From Desulfuromonas sp. AOP6 (GTDB lineage Bacteria; Desulfobacterota; Desulfuromonadia; Desulfuromonadales; SZUA-540): DNA of 64,000 bases. Under the pieces are notes generated by a model. It saw only the letters and a program-made list of their open reading frames with translations. It was not told where the DNA came from and ran no database searches. The stretch is taken from NCBI RefSeq assembly GCF_009731355.2, contig NZ_AP022810.1, forward strand, positions 1,702,001 to 1,766,000, written 5' to 3'. The position numbers and the translations under genes were made by a program. The stretch's first letter is position 1; each line of letters opens with the position of its first letter. Below, piece by piece: positions 37,742-46,682 of the stretch.

Positions 37742-37848
37742 CCTTTGAACGGGTCACCCTGAGAGATAACCGAGATACCATCCGACTCAAAGTTTCGATT
37801 TACTGATCATAGCACAGATCTGCCACCAAAAGGCTCCTTCGGATGTTC

Positions 37849-38196
37849 CTAGCCTGGAGGCCAGGACATTTCCCGCCCCCCGAGTAAATGAAAATGGATA
37901 TGCCAAACGGTCTGGCCGGCTGCGGCATTACAGTTGTTGACCACACGAAAACCCTCTTCGGCAAAACCTTTTTCCTTGGCGATGTTGCCAGCAACAAGGT
38001 AAAGATGTCCCAACCAGGTCTCATCTCCTTCACTTAAATCCAGGGTGGTGGCAATGTGTTTTTTCGGCACGAGCAGGTAATGATGAGGGGCCTGTGGATT
38101 GATGTCCTCAATTGCCACCACCAAGTCATCCTGATAAACAATGTGGCCGGGAATATCTCCAGAAATAATTTTACAGAAGACACAGTTGGTTGACAT
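37849..38196 (-). CDS. HIT family nucleotide hydrolase (HINT type)
   Basis: 115 residues. Zinc-type Cys pair CVFCKII near the N-terminus and catalytic HIT triad WHIHFHLLGG near the C-terminus. Hydrolyses phosphoramidates such as AMP-lysine. ATG 38196 has AAGGAG 5 nt upstream and gives the canonical MSTNCVFCKIISGDIP start. The preceding ATPase gene runs 26 nt into it, so the two are coupled. Confidence 0.95.
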   Translation of the reverse strand: MSTNCVFCKIISGDIPGHIVYQDDLVVAIEDINPQAPHHYLLVPKKHIATTLDLSEGDETWLGHLYLVAGNIAKEKGFAEEGFRVVNNCNAAAGQTVWHIHFHLLGGREMSWPPG

Positions 38197-40390
38197 TCTC
38201 ACTCCTTTCCGCACTTTTCGCTATGTTACAAGCTTTGGCCTCATTCAGTGAAACGCAATTCCAGCGATCACGGGTGGCCCGTTTAAGAAGGCTTTCGTCA
38301 TGGGTAAAGAAGATAATCTGATGTTCAGCACTCAGCGTTTCCAGAGCTTTTATGGTATCTGTGAGGCGATTGCGATCAAGGTTGACCAAGGGATCGTCAA
38401 GCAACAATGGCAGCTTTTTCCCCTTGGCCAAATGGCGGCTCAGCGCCAGGCGAATCGCGAGGAAAACAGCATCTCGAGTGCCCTGGCTGAAGGAATCAAG
38501 CGGTTTGAACCCTTGGCTCTGCACTTTAAGCATAAACTCGAAATTCTCATTGCACGCGACTTCCTGATAGTGTTCCAAAGAAATCAGACCGAGGTACCGA
38601 GAAATATCGGAAAGAAAGCGATCTAGGTAGGTGCGCCTGAACTCTTCAACCGAAGAGGAAAGCAGTTCTATCGCCGTAGCCAGCACCTTTTTTCGGTGCA
38701 TCAAAAAAACGAGCCTATTTTTAAGCCTCGCTTCTTCTGCTTCGATTCCAGGCAACTCCTCTAACAGGGAAGACCAGGCTTTATCCTCGCGCAGAAGCTC
38801 CTTTATTTTCTCTTCCCTCTCTTTAATAGATATTTCCAAGGCATTGAGTTTCTCTTCAGCATGGGGAAGTTCTTCGAGCGGAATAAGGTTTTTCCCGCGC
38901 AGGGGGCGTTCCTCCTCAAGGCGCTGGGCGACAACAGCCAACTCCCTGGAAAGGCGATCTTTGTCTTTCTGCAACCCTTCAAGACTCTCTAATACCTGCA
39001 GAGCTGCCTCAAGTTGACCCATTTCTCTTTTAAGAAGATTGTACCTCTTGAAATTCTCCTCTACGGGGCTTTTCTTTATTTTAAGAGCGGACAAACCTGC
39101 TGCCTCAAGAACATGGTCAATTTCATCAAGACGGTTCTGCGCTTTCTCCCGTCCTTGTTCGACGATGCGCAACTGCCCCTTGAGCCCTTCCGTATAGGCC
39201 TTCAGCGTACCACTTCGCCAGACATAGACGGCCCAACTCATGGAAACAAGCAGAATCGATATCAACAGGGCATAAGGCCAATGAGAACCGGCCAGCCAAC
39301 CAGCCACACCACCAAAGAGCAAAACCACTCCTGTGAAGAGAATTGGCCATCGCTGCAAGGGCGGCGCACAGGACAACAGTTCCTGCCTGAGCGCATTGCC
39401 GTCTTCCTGGAGTTGAATTAGTCGCTGTCTTGTTTCTTCTCCTTCCTTGAACAACAGGGGGAAAGTTTCGGCCAATTCGGGGGATACACCGAGTGATTGC
39501 AGTTCCTGCCTTAAGGAATCTTTTTTACGCGTGAGGGCTATTACCTTGTTGTGCTGCTGACTCAAACGTTCATATTCTTCCTGCAATCTGTGCTGCTGCT
39601 CATCGAGGTACCATTGTCGCCGAACATAGGCGAGGTATTTTTGTCCTCTGGCGCATTCGGCCTTGTCCGTATCAATAGATTCCTGCATTTCTCGAATCTT
39701 ATGCTGAATCACCACAAGATCCGTCATAACTTTATGCAGTGCTTCCCTGTCTTGAGATACTTCTGTCAAGCGACTCTTTGTTTGTTCCAATTCGCGATCA
39801 AGATTTTTATCTTTTCCCCAAGGGTTTTCCCTGGAAATGGAGAAATAGTCTTCCTGAAGCGAAGAGAGCACGCGATCATAATCAACATCAAGATAACCGG
39901 ATAGCAGTGCCTTTATCCGGTCACCAATCCCGCTTTTACTGTCTAGCTCAAGGCGGCCCTGTCCAAAAAAAACGGAGGCGCGAAAGAGATCGTTTTCGAC
40001 AATAGGGATAAACTCGGCCAGCCTGGAAAAGTATTCAAGCCGCTCCGAAGATCTCCCCATAGGCGACACCTTTCCTTCAAATTCATAAAGAATCTGATAA
40101 AGGTCATCCGTTTCGATGAGGCGCACTCTGTCCGTAAGAATGTTACGGTCAATTTTTACAAAACGGCCCCCGCTCTCAAAAGCCATAGAAACCTGGCAGT
40201 CCGCAGACCTCCCCCATTTCTTATAACGATCCTTGTCCCGAACACCAAAAAGGGCAGCTGGAACGGCTTCCATCAAGGTCGACTTTCCCGCTTCGTTGGG
40301 GCCTATGACGATATTCAGCCCTCGCCGGAACTCGAAGGACCGTTCATCAAACTTGCCAAAACGTTTGAGATCTACCTGTCGTAAAATCAT
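38171..40390 (-). CDS. SbcC/YhaN-like ATPase with membrane hairpin
   Basis: 739 residues. RecF/SMC-type ATPase: Walker A GPNEAGKST near residue 30, long coiled coils (180-320 and 410-560), ABC signature SFSQGTRDAVFLAIRLA, Walker B KLPLLLDDPLVNLD and H-loop IIFFTHDES. Unusually two hydrophobic segments sit mid-coil (about residues 346-390), as in the YhaN branch, suggesting membrane attachment. Pairs with the metallophosphatase directly upstream (SbcD-like), so a DNA-end processing complex is likely. The ATG at 40390 has GAGG 6 nt before it. Confidence 0.9.
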   Translation of the reverse strand: MILRQVDLKRFGKFDERSFEFRRGLNIVIGPNEAGKSTLMEAVPAALFGVRDKDRYKKWGRSADCQVSMAFESGGRFVKIDRNILTDRVRLIETDDLYQILYEFEGKVSPMGRSSERLEYFSRLAEFIPIVENDLFRASVFFGQGRLELDSKSGIGDRIKALLSGYLDVDYDRVLSSLQEDYFSISRENPWGKDKNLDRELEQTKSRLTEVSQDREALHKVMTDLVVIQHKIREMQESIDTDKAECARGQKYLAYVRRQWYLDEQQHRLQEEYERLSQQHNKVIALTRKKDSLRQELQSLGVSPELAETFPLLFKEGEETRQRLIQLQEDGNALRQELLSCAPPLQRWPILFTGVVLLFGGVAGWLAGSHWPYALLISILLVSMSWAVYVWRSGTLKAYTEGLKGQLRIVEQGREKAQNRLDEIDHVLEAAGLSALKIKKSPVEENFKRYNLLKREMGQLEAALQVLESLEGLQKDKDRLSRELAVVAQRLEEERPLRGKNLIPLEELPHAEEKLNALEISIKEREEKIKELLREDKAWSSLLEELPGIEAEEARLKNRLVFLMHRKKVLATAIELLSSSVEEFRRTYLDRFLSDISRYLGLISLEHYQEVACNENFEFMLKVQSQGFKPLDSFSQGTRDAVFLAIRLALSRHLAKGKKLPLLLDDPLVNLDRNRLTDTIKALETLSAEHQIIFFTHDESLLKRATRDRWNCVSLNEAKACNIAKSAERSENVNQLCLL

Positions 40391-40398
40391 TGACATCC

Positions 40399-41520
40399 TC
40401 AACGTTCCCGGGAAAAACGAACCAGAACTTCTCTGAGAGCCTCTTCGAGAATCGGGGTTTCTTCAGGGGCGACTTTTTCAAGAAGTTGCCGAACACGTCT
40501 CACAAACAAGCCGCGAACCGTATCTTCCTCACCAATTTCCCGTACCAGCGCGCTTTCAAACAAATCGGTTTCGTCACGTAATTCAAGGTTGAAAAAATCA
40601 TTTTCACAACGTTCTCGCAATTGATCGATTTCGAAAGGTCTTTCCAGAACCCCAGTCAAGGTGAGTCGCAAAATAAGATTGGGGTCTGCCAATCGCCTTG
40701 CCGCCTCGGCTATCTCATCCTCGTTATCCATGCCGGTAATGTCGAGCGTCTCTTCCTTAAGTACGCGCTGGTTTACAGAGAGCTTCTCAACAGAAACACC
40801 ATCGCTTTTCACGGAAACAAGAGCACAGTGCCGGGAACCGTTTTCACCGAAGCGGCGCCCTTCCGGAGTGCCCGGGTAGCAGGCAAGAACCTTATCACCA
40901 TCGCGCAACACTGAAAAGTTGTGATAATGACCTAGAGCGACATAATCCAACCCCCAGCCTTTGATGTCTTCCAGCGTAAATGGCAGATCCTTGGGACGAT
41001 GATCCCACTCGGGACTCCCCTTGAGGGAACCATGCAGCAAGCCTAGATGCACACCGTTCAGCTGATGCCGCTTCATCCCCTTTAACGCTTCACTTGAATG
41101 GCGGGGATGATAGGCAAAGCCGTAGAGATGGACGTCAACGCCTGCTATGGTAATCGTAGTAGGGCTTTCGACCTGGGGGGCGTCAAGCAGTACAGCGCCA
41201 GGAAAGTTGGTTCGGTGATAGATGTTGTCGGGTGCGACAATGTGGTCATGCGTACCTGGCAGCAGAACAGGGATGATGCCACGATCGGATAACCGCTGAA
41301 GTCCCGCCTGAACTTTTCCAACGGTAGAGGCGGAAGGTCGAGGATGATCGAACAGATCGCCGGCGACGACAAAAAGGTGGACCTCGTTCTTGATCGCCAG
41401 ATTGATCAACCGATCAAAACAATCCAACAGATCTTTGCGTCGAATGCTCTCTTTGGTTCCCAGGGAGGAGAAAGAAGCATCGAGATGGATATCGGCAGTG
41501 TGCAGAAATTTGAGATCCAC
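40399..41520 (-). CDS. SbcD/YhaO-like DNA repair exonuclease
   Basis: 373 residues, calcineurin-like phosphoesterase: LHTADIHLDASF, VVAGDLFDHPRPS, PGTHDH (the usual Asn of GNHD is Thr), LLHGSLKGS, and ALGHYHNF. Acts on DNA with its ATPase partner encoded next (stop 40399 against the start at 40390). GTG start at 41520 with GGGAG 5 nt upstream, close behind the split methylase gene. Confidence 0.9.
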   Translation of the reverse strand: MDLKFLHTADIHLDASFSSLGTKESIRRKDLLDCFDRLINLAIKNEVHLFVVAGDLFDHPRPSASTVGKVQAGLQRLSDRGIIPVLLPGTHDHIVAPDNIYHRTNFPGAVLLDAPQVESPTTITIAGVDVHLYGFAYHPRHSSEALKGMKRHQLNGVHLGLLHGSLKGSPEWDHRPKDLPFTLEDIKGWGLDYVALGHYHNFSVLRDGDKVLACYPGTPEGRRFGENGSRHCALVSVKSDGVSVEKLSVNQRVLKEETLDITGMDNEDEIAEAARRLADPNLILRLTLTGVLERPFEIDQLRERCENDFFNLELRDETDLFESALVREIGEEDTVRGLFVRRVRQLLEKVAPEETPILEEALREVLVRFSRER

Positions 41521-41531
41521 AGGTGCTCCCG

Positions 41532-42311
41532 TCAGAAATTGCTGGGCTCAGGCGACCCATAACGTTTACGCCATGACTGTTCACGCTTATGATCCCACCA
41601 ATGTCCATCAGGACAGGCCGCCAGGCTTTCACCGGCAACGATAAGCGTCAAGGAGGCATCCTCCCTGGATAACTGCTGCAAAAAAGACCAGGGGCCGCAA
41701 AGAGCCTCAAGGTCATTAAGAGTTCCTTCCAGTACAGTTTCTCCGGGCATCCCCAGTCGATGAAAAATGGCGATGGGGATATTTTTTCCAAAACCTTACC
41801 GCAAACGACGCCCCAGCTCTTCCAGTGGCCAAGAGTTCATATAGATGACCAGTGTCGTCTCTTCAGGCAGGGTTTCAAAAAGCGAATCGGTCTCTTCTAT
41901 CATTCTGGTTGAGAGTTGAATGACCCTCGGATTACGATGGCCCGCGGTCAACGACTTTTTAACGAAAGCCGAGGCAGTGTTCATGACAGCGACACCAGGA
42001 ATGACTTCTGCGTGAGAACCCAGTTCTTCCAGCAAAGGTTGAAAGGGACAAAATACGGATAAATCTCCAGGGATCAAGAAGGCTACATTCTCGGTCTGGA
42101 GCAACTCCAGGACTTTATCGCGCAGGGGAATAAAATCCCAGGCAAAAGGAACAAACAAGTTTTTACGGGCAAGGTAGTCGCCAAAAGTCTGATCATAGGG
42201 TGGCACAACAAAAACAGATTGGCAACGACCAAGAGCCTTCGCCCCTTTCAGGGTAAGCAAGCCGGGATCGCCCGGACCAGCACCGATAAAATAGGCCCGT
42301 CCGTGCTTCAT
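41532..42311 (-). pseudogene. Tetrapyrrole (corrin) methylase split by an in-frame TAA
   Basis: Reading from the ATG at 42311 gives an SAM-dependent tetrapyrrole methylase: GAGPGDPGLLTLKGAKAL, the LIPGDLSVFCPFQPLLEELG segment and TLVIYMNSWPLEELGRRLR, then TAA (41798-41796). The same frame continues with GFGKNIPIAIFHRLGMPGETVLEGTLNDL and TLIVAGESL, exactly the C-terminal part CbiF/CobM-like enzymes need, to a normal stop at 41532. Full length would be 259 residues; the first part alone is 171. One substitution (CAA or GAA to TAA) explains it. Flanks are normally spaced, and SbcD translation could still start from its own SD. Confidence 0.85.
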
Positions 42312-43051
42312 CAATCACCTTTCCTGAAAAATATGAGAAACTCCCTGTTCCCCTTAGGACCAAGGATCGGACTTTCCGTGACACCGAGAATGTTGCAGTT
42401 AAGAGCTTCAATAAAGCGCGTGATCTTTTCAACGACTTCCATCTGTTTATGCTCATCTCGCACAACCCCCCCCTTGCCAACCTCCCCCCGACCTACTTCA
42501 AACTGAGGCTTGATTAAAGCCACCACACACCCCTTGGGCTCAAGCAGACTCAGCGTTGCGGGCAAAACTTTTTCAAGGGAGATGAAGGAGGCGTCAACTA
42601 CCGCCAGCGCAGGCCGCTCTGGAAGGTTTGCCGAATCAAGATGGCGGATATTGATCCGCTCCAAGTTGACAACCCTTGCATCTTCACGGAGTTTCCAAGC
42701 CAACTGGCCGTAACCTACATCGACAGCGTAAACCCGAGTGGCTCCATGCTGAAGCAGACAGTCAGTAAACCCGCCGGTGGAGGCTCCTACATCGACGGCG
42801 ACAACACCCTGGACCGAAATGTTGAAATGATGCAAGGCCTTTTCCAATTTGAGACCACCACGGGACACGTAAGGGATATCTTCTCCCTTCAAGCGGATAT
42901 CGGCACCTTCCGGGACAAGAGTTCCTGCCTTGTCGACAGCATGGTCCCCGACTATAACCTTGCCTGCCAAAATCAAGGAGCGGGCACGTTCTCGTGAGGA
43001 GACCAGACCTTTTAATACAAGCAGTTTGTCGAGGCGCTCTTTTTTATTCAA
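42311..43051 (-). CDS. tlyA: TlyA family rRNA methyltransferase
   Basis: 246 residues. S4 RNA-binding domain (1-60, RLDKLLVLKGLVSSRERARSLILAGKVIV) then an FtsJ-like methyltransferase with VAVDVGASTGGFTDCLLQHGA and LALIKPQFEVGRGEVGKGGVV-type motifs. 2'-O-methylates rRNA (in mycobacteria 16S and 23S); the haemolysin name is historical. Starts with TTG at 43051, AAGG 7 nt upstream; a 12-bp palindrome overlaps that SD. The stop overlaps the methylase ATG (TGATG). Confidence 0.94.
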   Translation of the reverse strand: MNKKERLDKLLVLKGLVSSRERARSLILAGKVIVGDHAVDKAGTLVPEGADIRLKGEDIPYVSRGGLKLEKALHHFNISVQGVVAVDVGASTGGFTDCLLQHGATRVYAVDVGYGQLAWKLREDARVVNLERINIRHLDSANLPERPALAVVDASFISLEKVLPATLSLLEPKGCVVALIKPQFEVGRGEVGKGGVVRDEHKQMEVVEKITRFIEALNCNILGVTESPILGPKGNREFLIFFRKGD

Positions 43052-43059
43052 AAAAATAC

Positions 43060-43071
43060 CTTACGCGTAAG
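43060..43071. promoter_or_regulatory. Palindrome CTTACGCGTAAG over the tlyA ribosome binding site
   Basis: A perfect 12-bp palindrome directly upstream of tlyA; its right half supplies the AAGG Shine-Dalgarno. It could be an operator or a dimer-binding RNA/DNA site. No named regulator. Confidence 0.3.
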
Positions 43072-43109
43072 CCATCAGAATTAGGCTAAACTACCATAGG
43101 AGGTATCAC

Positions 43110-43128
43110 CCGGCAACAGTTTTGCCGG
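43110..43128. repeat. Hairpin CCGGCAA-cagtt-TTGCCGG
   Basis: Perfect 7-bp arms in the argC-tlyA gap with no T-run on either strand. Function unknown. Confidence 0.4.
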
Positions 43129-43152
43129 CGGCCAGCCATGGCGATCTGGACC

Positions 43153-43185
43153 TTAAAAAAAATGGCCTCCATCAGGGAGGCCATT
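43153..43185 (-). terminator. Terminator after argC
   Basis: Minus strand AATGGCCTCC-ctga-GGAGGCCATT with a clean TTTTTTTT tail (complement of the A-run at 43155-43162). Ends rplM-rpsI-argC. Confidence 0.88.
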
Positions 43186-43208
43186 GGATTTCAAAAAAAG
43201 AAAAAAGG

Positions 43209-44243
43209 CTAAGGGAAAAGGGGCAAAGCCTCCAGGCCTAGAGACTCCTTTTCGCCGATCATCAGATTCATATTCTGAACAGCCTGCCCCGCCGCCCCCT
43301 TCACCAGATTATCGATAACGGAAACAACAATCACCCTTCCCGTCCTTGAGTCAGCATATAATCCAATATTGCAAAAGTTGCTGCCACGTACATAAGAGAC
43401 GTCGGGGAACTGGCCCTGTGGATGAATACGGACGAAGGGTTCATTCTTGTAAAAATCCTGAAACAGGGCAACAAGCTCGGAGGTCTGCCCTACCGTGCAA
43501 GTGGCATAACAGGTCGACAGAATGCCTCTATTAACGGGAAGAAGGTGTGGGGTGAAGTTCAAGACCACGGGACGGCCAGCAAGTTCACTAAGAGTCTGCT
43601 CTATCTCTGGGGTATGTCGATGATTGCCGACCCCGTAAGCCTTGAAGCCCTCATTGACTTCGCAGAAAAGTGATCCCACCTTGGCCCCTCGTCCAGCCCC
43701 GCTGGCGCCGGATTTGCTGTCGACAACCAGTGTGGAAACATCAATCACCCCTTCCTTGAGAAGTGGGGCAAGGGCCAGGGCCACACTTGTCGGGTAACAG
43801 CCTGGATTGGCGATCAGGCGGGCACCTCTTATCCTTTCCCGATAAAGCTCGGGAAGACCATATACCGCCTCGGCAAGAAGCTCTGGGCAGGAATGCGCTT
43901 GATACCAGGCTTCGTAAGTCGACATATCACGAAGCCGGAAATCAGCCGATAGGTCCACGACCTTTTTGCCAGCACGGACAAAATCAGGTACGACTTCCAT
44001 CGCGGTCTGATGTGGTAACGCGGTAAAGATGAAGTCGGCCTTATCAAGAATGACATCAATGTCGACAGGATCACAGACATGATTAAACCGCTCAATAAGA
44101 GAGGGAAACAGAGACGAAATGTCGTCACCAACATTTTGCCTTGAGGTTAGACAGCTGATCTCAACTGCCGGATGAGCGGCCAACAAACGGATAAGTTCGA
44201 CGCCCGTATATCCACTGGCGCCCACAACTGCAACCTTGACCAT
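43209..44243 (-). CDS. argC: N-acetyl-gamma-glutamyl-phosphate reductase
   Basis: 344 residues. Arginine synthesis, NADPH-dependent reduction. [18 protein letters not shown] (Rossmann), catalytic Cys in [40 protein letters not shown], and HRHTPEIEQ. Downstream of rpsI by 87 nt with a partial hairpin between; the rplM-rpsI-argC order is seen in related Deltaproteobacteria. Confidence 0.97.
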   Translation of the reverse strand: MVKVAVVGASGYTGVELIRLLAAHPAVEISCLTSRQNVGDDISSLFPSLIERFNHVCDPVDIDVILDKADFIFTALPHQTAMEVVPDFVRAGKKVVDLSADFRLRDMSTYEAWYQAHSCPELLAEAVYGLPELYRERIRGARLIANPGCYPTSVALALAPLLKEGVIDVSTLVVDSKSGASGAGRGAKVGSLFCEVNEGFKAYGVGNHRHTPEIEQTLSELAGRPVVLNFTPHLLPVNRGILSTCYATCTVGQTSELVALFQDFYKNEPFVRIHPQGQFPDVSYVRGSNFCNIGLYADSRTGRVIVVSVIDNLVKGAAGQAVQNMNLMIGEKESLGLEALPLFP

Positions 44244-44257
44244 AGTACCCTCCTAAA

Positions 44258-44292
44258 ACGAAGAAAGGAGAAACCCGCAGGCCTCTCCTTTC
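44258..44292 (-). terminator. Hairpin between rpsI and argC
   Basis: Minus strand GAAAGGAGA and TCTCCTTTC arms (9 bp, 12-nt loop) followed by TTCGTTTT. Probably lowers argC transcription relative to the ribosomal genes. Confidence 0.5.
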
Positions 44293-44330
44293 CCTGAACA
44301 TAACGTCAAGCGAACGTGACGTAATAGAAC

Positions 44331-44723
44331 TTAACGCTTGGAGAACTGGAAGCTCCGACGAGCCGCACGACGTCCGTATTTTTTTCTTTCTTTGATACGG
44401 CTGTCTCGGGTGATGAAGCCAGCTTTCTTAAGGACACCACGCAGTTCTACATTGACAGAAAGAAGAGCCTTGGTGATGCCGTGCTTGATGGCTCCAGCCT
44501 GCCCGGAAGGACCGCCGCCACTGACATTGACAGAGATGTCAAACTTGCCGACATTGTCCGTCAGTTCAAGAGGCTGGCGAACGACCATCTTGGAGGTCTC
44601 ACGACCAAAGTATTCATCAAGGGTGCGTTTGTTGACAGTAATGTTGCCACTGCCGGGGGTAAGCCGGACGCGTGCAACGGAAGTTTTCCTTTTACCGGTA
44701 GCGTAAAATTTCTGCTCGGCCAT
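44331..44723 (-). CDS. rpsI: 30S ribosomal protein S9
   Basis: 130 residues, [28 protein letters not shown] and the basic C-terminal tail [24 protein letters not shown] that reaches the P-site tRNA. Follows rplM by 21 nt. Confidence 0.98.
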   Translation of the reverse strand: MAEQKFYATGKRKTSVARVRLTPGSGNITVNKRTLDEYFGRETSKMVVRQPLELTDNVGKFDISVNVSGGGPSGQAGAIKHGITKALLSVNVELRGVLKKAGFITRDSRIKERKKYGRRAARRSFQFSKR

Positions 44724-44744
44724 TATTATCTCCTGCTATGAACC

Positions 44745-45173
44745 TTAAAGAGCGAGTTCTTTGGGCTGTTGGGCTGCATGAGGGTGATCAGAACCTGCGT
44801 AGACTTTCAGTTTTCTGAACATCTGCCGGCCAAGCTTGTTTTTAGGCAGCATTCCCTTGACAGCTTTCTTGATCAATTCTTCAGGCTTGTTTTCGAGAAG
44901 CTTTTCAGCATTCACTGAACGAATCCCACCCGGATAACCGGTGTGACGGTAGTAAAACTTATCGGCCATTTTATTGCCGGTCAATTTTACCTTGTCCGCA
45001 TTAAGAACGATCACAAAATCTCCAGTATCCACGCTGGGCGTAAAAACCGGCTTATGCTTCCCGCGGAGAACCCGGGCAATTTCGGTTGCAACACGACCCA
45101 GAACCTTATCTTCGAGGTCGACTACAAACCAGCTACGTTTAATCTCTTCTTTTTTGGCTACTTGCGTGCTCAT
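44745..45173 (-). CDS. rplM: 50S ribosomal protein L13
   Basis: 142 residues from ATG 45173 (GAGG 6 nt upstream): [80 protein letters not shown]. The longer frame to 45254 has no matching homology. A TTGACA -35 lies at 45249-45254. Confidence 0.98.
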   Translation of the reverse strand: MSTQVAKKEEIKRSWFVVDLEDKVLGRVATEIARVLRGKHKPVFTPSVDTGDFVIVLNADKVKLTGNKMADKFYYRHTGYPGGIRSVNAEKLLENKPEELIKKAVKGMLPKNKLGRQMFRKLKVYAGSDHPHAAQQPKELAL

Positions 45174-45229
45174 CGTGTTCCTCTCTATGGATAACTGTGA
45201 TTTTACGGGGCTCACAGGAGACGACAAGC

Positions 45230-45254
45230 TATCTAAAAGACTGGATGTTGTCAA
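45230..45254 (-). promoter_or_regulatory. Candidate promoter for rplM-rpsI
   Basis: Perfect minus-strand -35 TTGACA (45254-45249) with AT-rich TTTTAGATAGCTT in the -10 zone; the best hexamer matches only 3 of 6, so the -10 assignment is loose. About 75 nt before the rplM ATG. Confidence 0.45.
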
Positions 45255-45303
45255 GATGTTTTTTTAAGCCAGAGACGTAAGCCGGAAGTGTCGGAAGAAC
45301 GAT

Positions 45304-45756
45304 TTACAAAACGCGGGGCTTGATGCTCAGAACGGGGCAAGGGGCGTGCTGTACCACCCGTTCGGCAGTACTGCCAATCAGCAGATGGGCCAGCCCTGTC
45401 CGCCCATGTGTGCCGATGACAATAAGTTGAAAATTGTCCTCTTCGGCAATGCGGCAAATCTCCTTGAAAGGGAAACCCGAAACAACTTTACTTTCCAGGT
45501 GAATCCCGGGGTTCTCTTTTTTCAAAAGGTCAACCTCTCTAAACAATTCCTCCGATACCTCATCCAGTCGTTTCTGGAGACTTGGGGGTGGCGGCGGGAT
45601 TTCAGCGGCAAAATTGTTGAAATCATCGTGAACCACGACATGCAGAAGGCAATACTCAGGATCAGTCCATTGTCGCAACTTCAAGGCAAAACTAATCGTT
45701 TCCAGACTATGCTTGGAGAAATCGACGGGAACCAGAATTTTAATTTTATTGTTCAT
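45304..45756 (-). CDS. Universal stress protein (UspA family)
   Basis: 150 residues, ILVPVDFSKHSLETISFALKLRQ and the ATP-binding loop IGTHGRTGLAHLLIGSTAERVVQHAPCPVLSIKP with the G-x2-G-x9-G-S pattern, so an ATP-binding, Usp type. GGGGAGG precedes the ATG. Between truA and rplM; no clear co-regulation signal. Confidence 0.96.
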   Translation of the reverse strand: MNNKIKILVPVDFSKHSLETISFALKLRQWTDPEYCLLHVVVHDDFNNFAAEIPPPPPSLQKRLDEVSEELFREVDLLKKENPGIHLESKVVSGFPFKEICRIAEEDNFQLIVIGTHGRTGLAHLLIGSTAERVVQHAPCPVLSIKPRVL

Positions 45757-45797
45757 CGCAGCCTCCCCGGAAGAAGTCAGACCCTAGCGTTGCAAAA

Positions 45798-46607
45798 CTA
45801 TACCTTCGGCAGGTTGTTTTTCAAGGGCACGGTACACGGGGTCTGGTCACCATACCACACCTCCATGAGACAAAGACCATGCGGAGGTGCCGTTTTGCCC
45901 GCGTTCACCCGGCTGCCATGCTTCAAGAGAAGGGGCACATTTTCACTAGGTCGCTTGCCTAACCCGACCTCAACCAAGGTGCCCACTATAATGCGGACCA
46001 TGAACTTCAGGAATCCCCCTCCCCTCACATCGAGATAGAGCAAAGGGCCGTCCTGAACGATGTCGATGGAAAAAATTTCACGGACAGTCGTTTTGGCGGA
46101 ACAGTTGGACGCTCGGAAAGCGGTAAAATCATGTCGTCCGACCAGAAAAGAAGCTGCTTTCTCCATAGCTTGCAGATCGAGCGGCTTCTTGATTGTCCAA
46201 CAGGCGTGACGATTGATCGCTGTGCGTACAGGCGAAAGGTTCAGGGTATAGCGATACCATTTACCTTGGCTATCAAAGCGCGGGTGGAAGTCGAGGGGGA
46301 CAATGTTGGCCTGTCGAATGACGACATCTTCCGGGAGATAACGATTGAGCCCGTCACGAAAGGCTTGCTCGGGAAGCCCCCTTGACGTCCTGAAGCAGGC
46401 TACCATCCCGAATGCATGCACGCCGGCGTCGGTACGACCGGAAGAAACCAACCGCACAGAGTGCCCGAGCAAGGACAAGAGCGCCTCTTCGACAACCTGC
46501 TGAACGGCTATCCCGTTGGGCTGCACTTGCCAGCCCGCATAACGTGTACCGTCATACTCGATAACAAGCCTCACCTGTTTTTCAGACCCATCCAACCGTG
46601 CAGGCAT
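45798..46607 (-). CDS. truA: tRNA pseudouridine(38-40) synthase
   Basis: About 269 residues. Catalytic Asp in SSGRTDAGVHAFGMVACF, IEYDGTRYAGWQVQPNGIAVQ, and the C-terminal RIIVGTLVEVGLGKR. Modifies the anticodon arm of tRNAs. The start is uncertain: ATG 46607 or 46616; a frame up to 46667 would swallow the hairpin following usg. usg-truA is the same pair as in the E. coli pdxB-usg-truA-dedA region. Confidence 0.95.
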   Translation of the reverse strand: MPARLDGSEKQVRLVIEYDGTRYAGWQVQPNGIAVQQVVEEALLSLLGHSVRLVSSGRTDAGVHAFGMVACFRTSRGLPEQAFRDGLNRYLPEDVVIRQANIVPLDFHPRFDSQGKWYRYTLNLSPVRTAINRHACWTIKKPLDLQAMEKAASFLVGRHDFTAFRASNCSAKTTVREIFSIDIVQDGPLLYLDVRGGGFLKFMVRIIVGTLVEVGLGKRPSENVPLLLKHGSRVNAGKTAPPHGLCLMEVWYGDQTPCTVPLKNNLPKV

Positions 46608-46628
46608 ACTTCCCATCGTTCCTAAAAC

Positions 46629-46656
46629 GAGGAGAGGGGACCGCTGGCCCCCTCTC
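46629..46656 (-). terminator. Hairpin between usg and truA
   Basis: Minus strand GAGAGGGG and CCCCTCTC arms (8 bp, about 10-nt loop) followed by CTCGTTTTAG. Likely a weak terminator or attenuator. Confidence 0.45.
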
Positions 46657-46682
46657 GATTCATACATCGCACTTAATCCAGT

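Noticed and set aside
41796-41798. TAA in the methylase read as Sec or Pyl
   Set aside because: Those amino acids use TGA and TAG; TAA has no known standard recoding of this kind.
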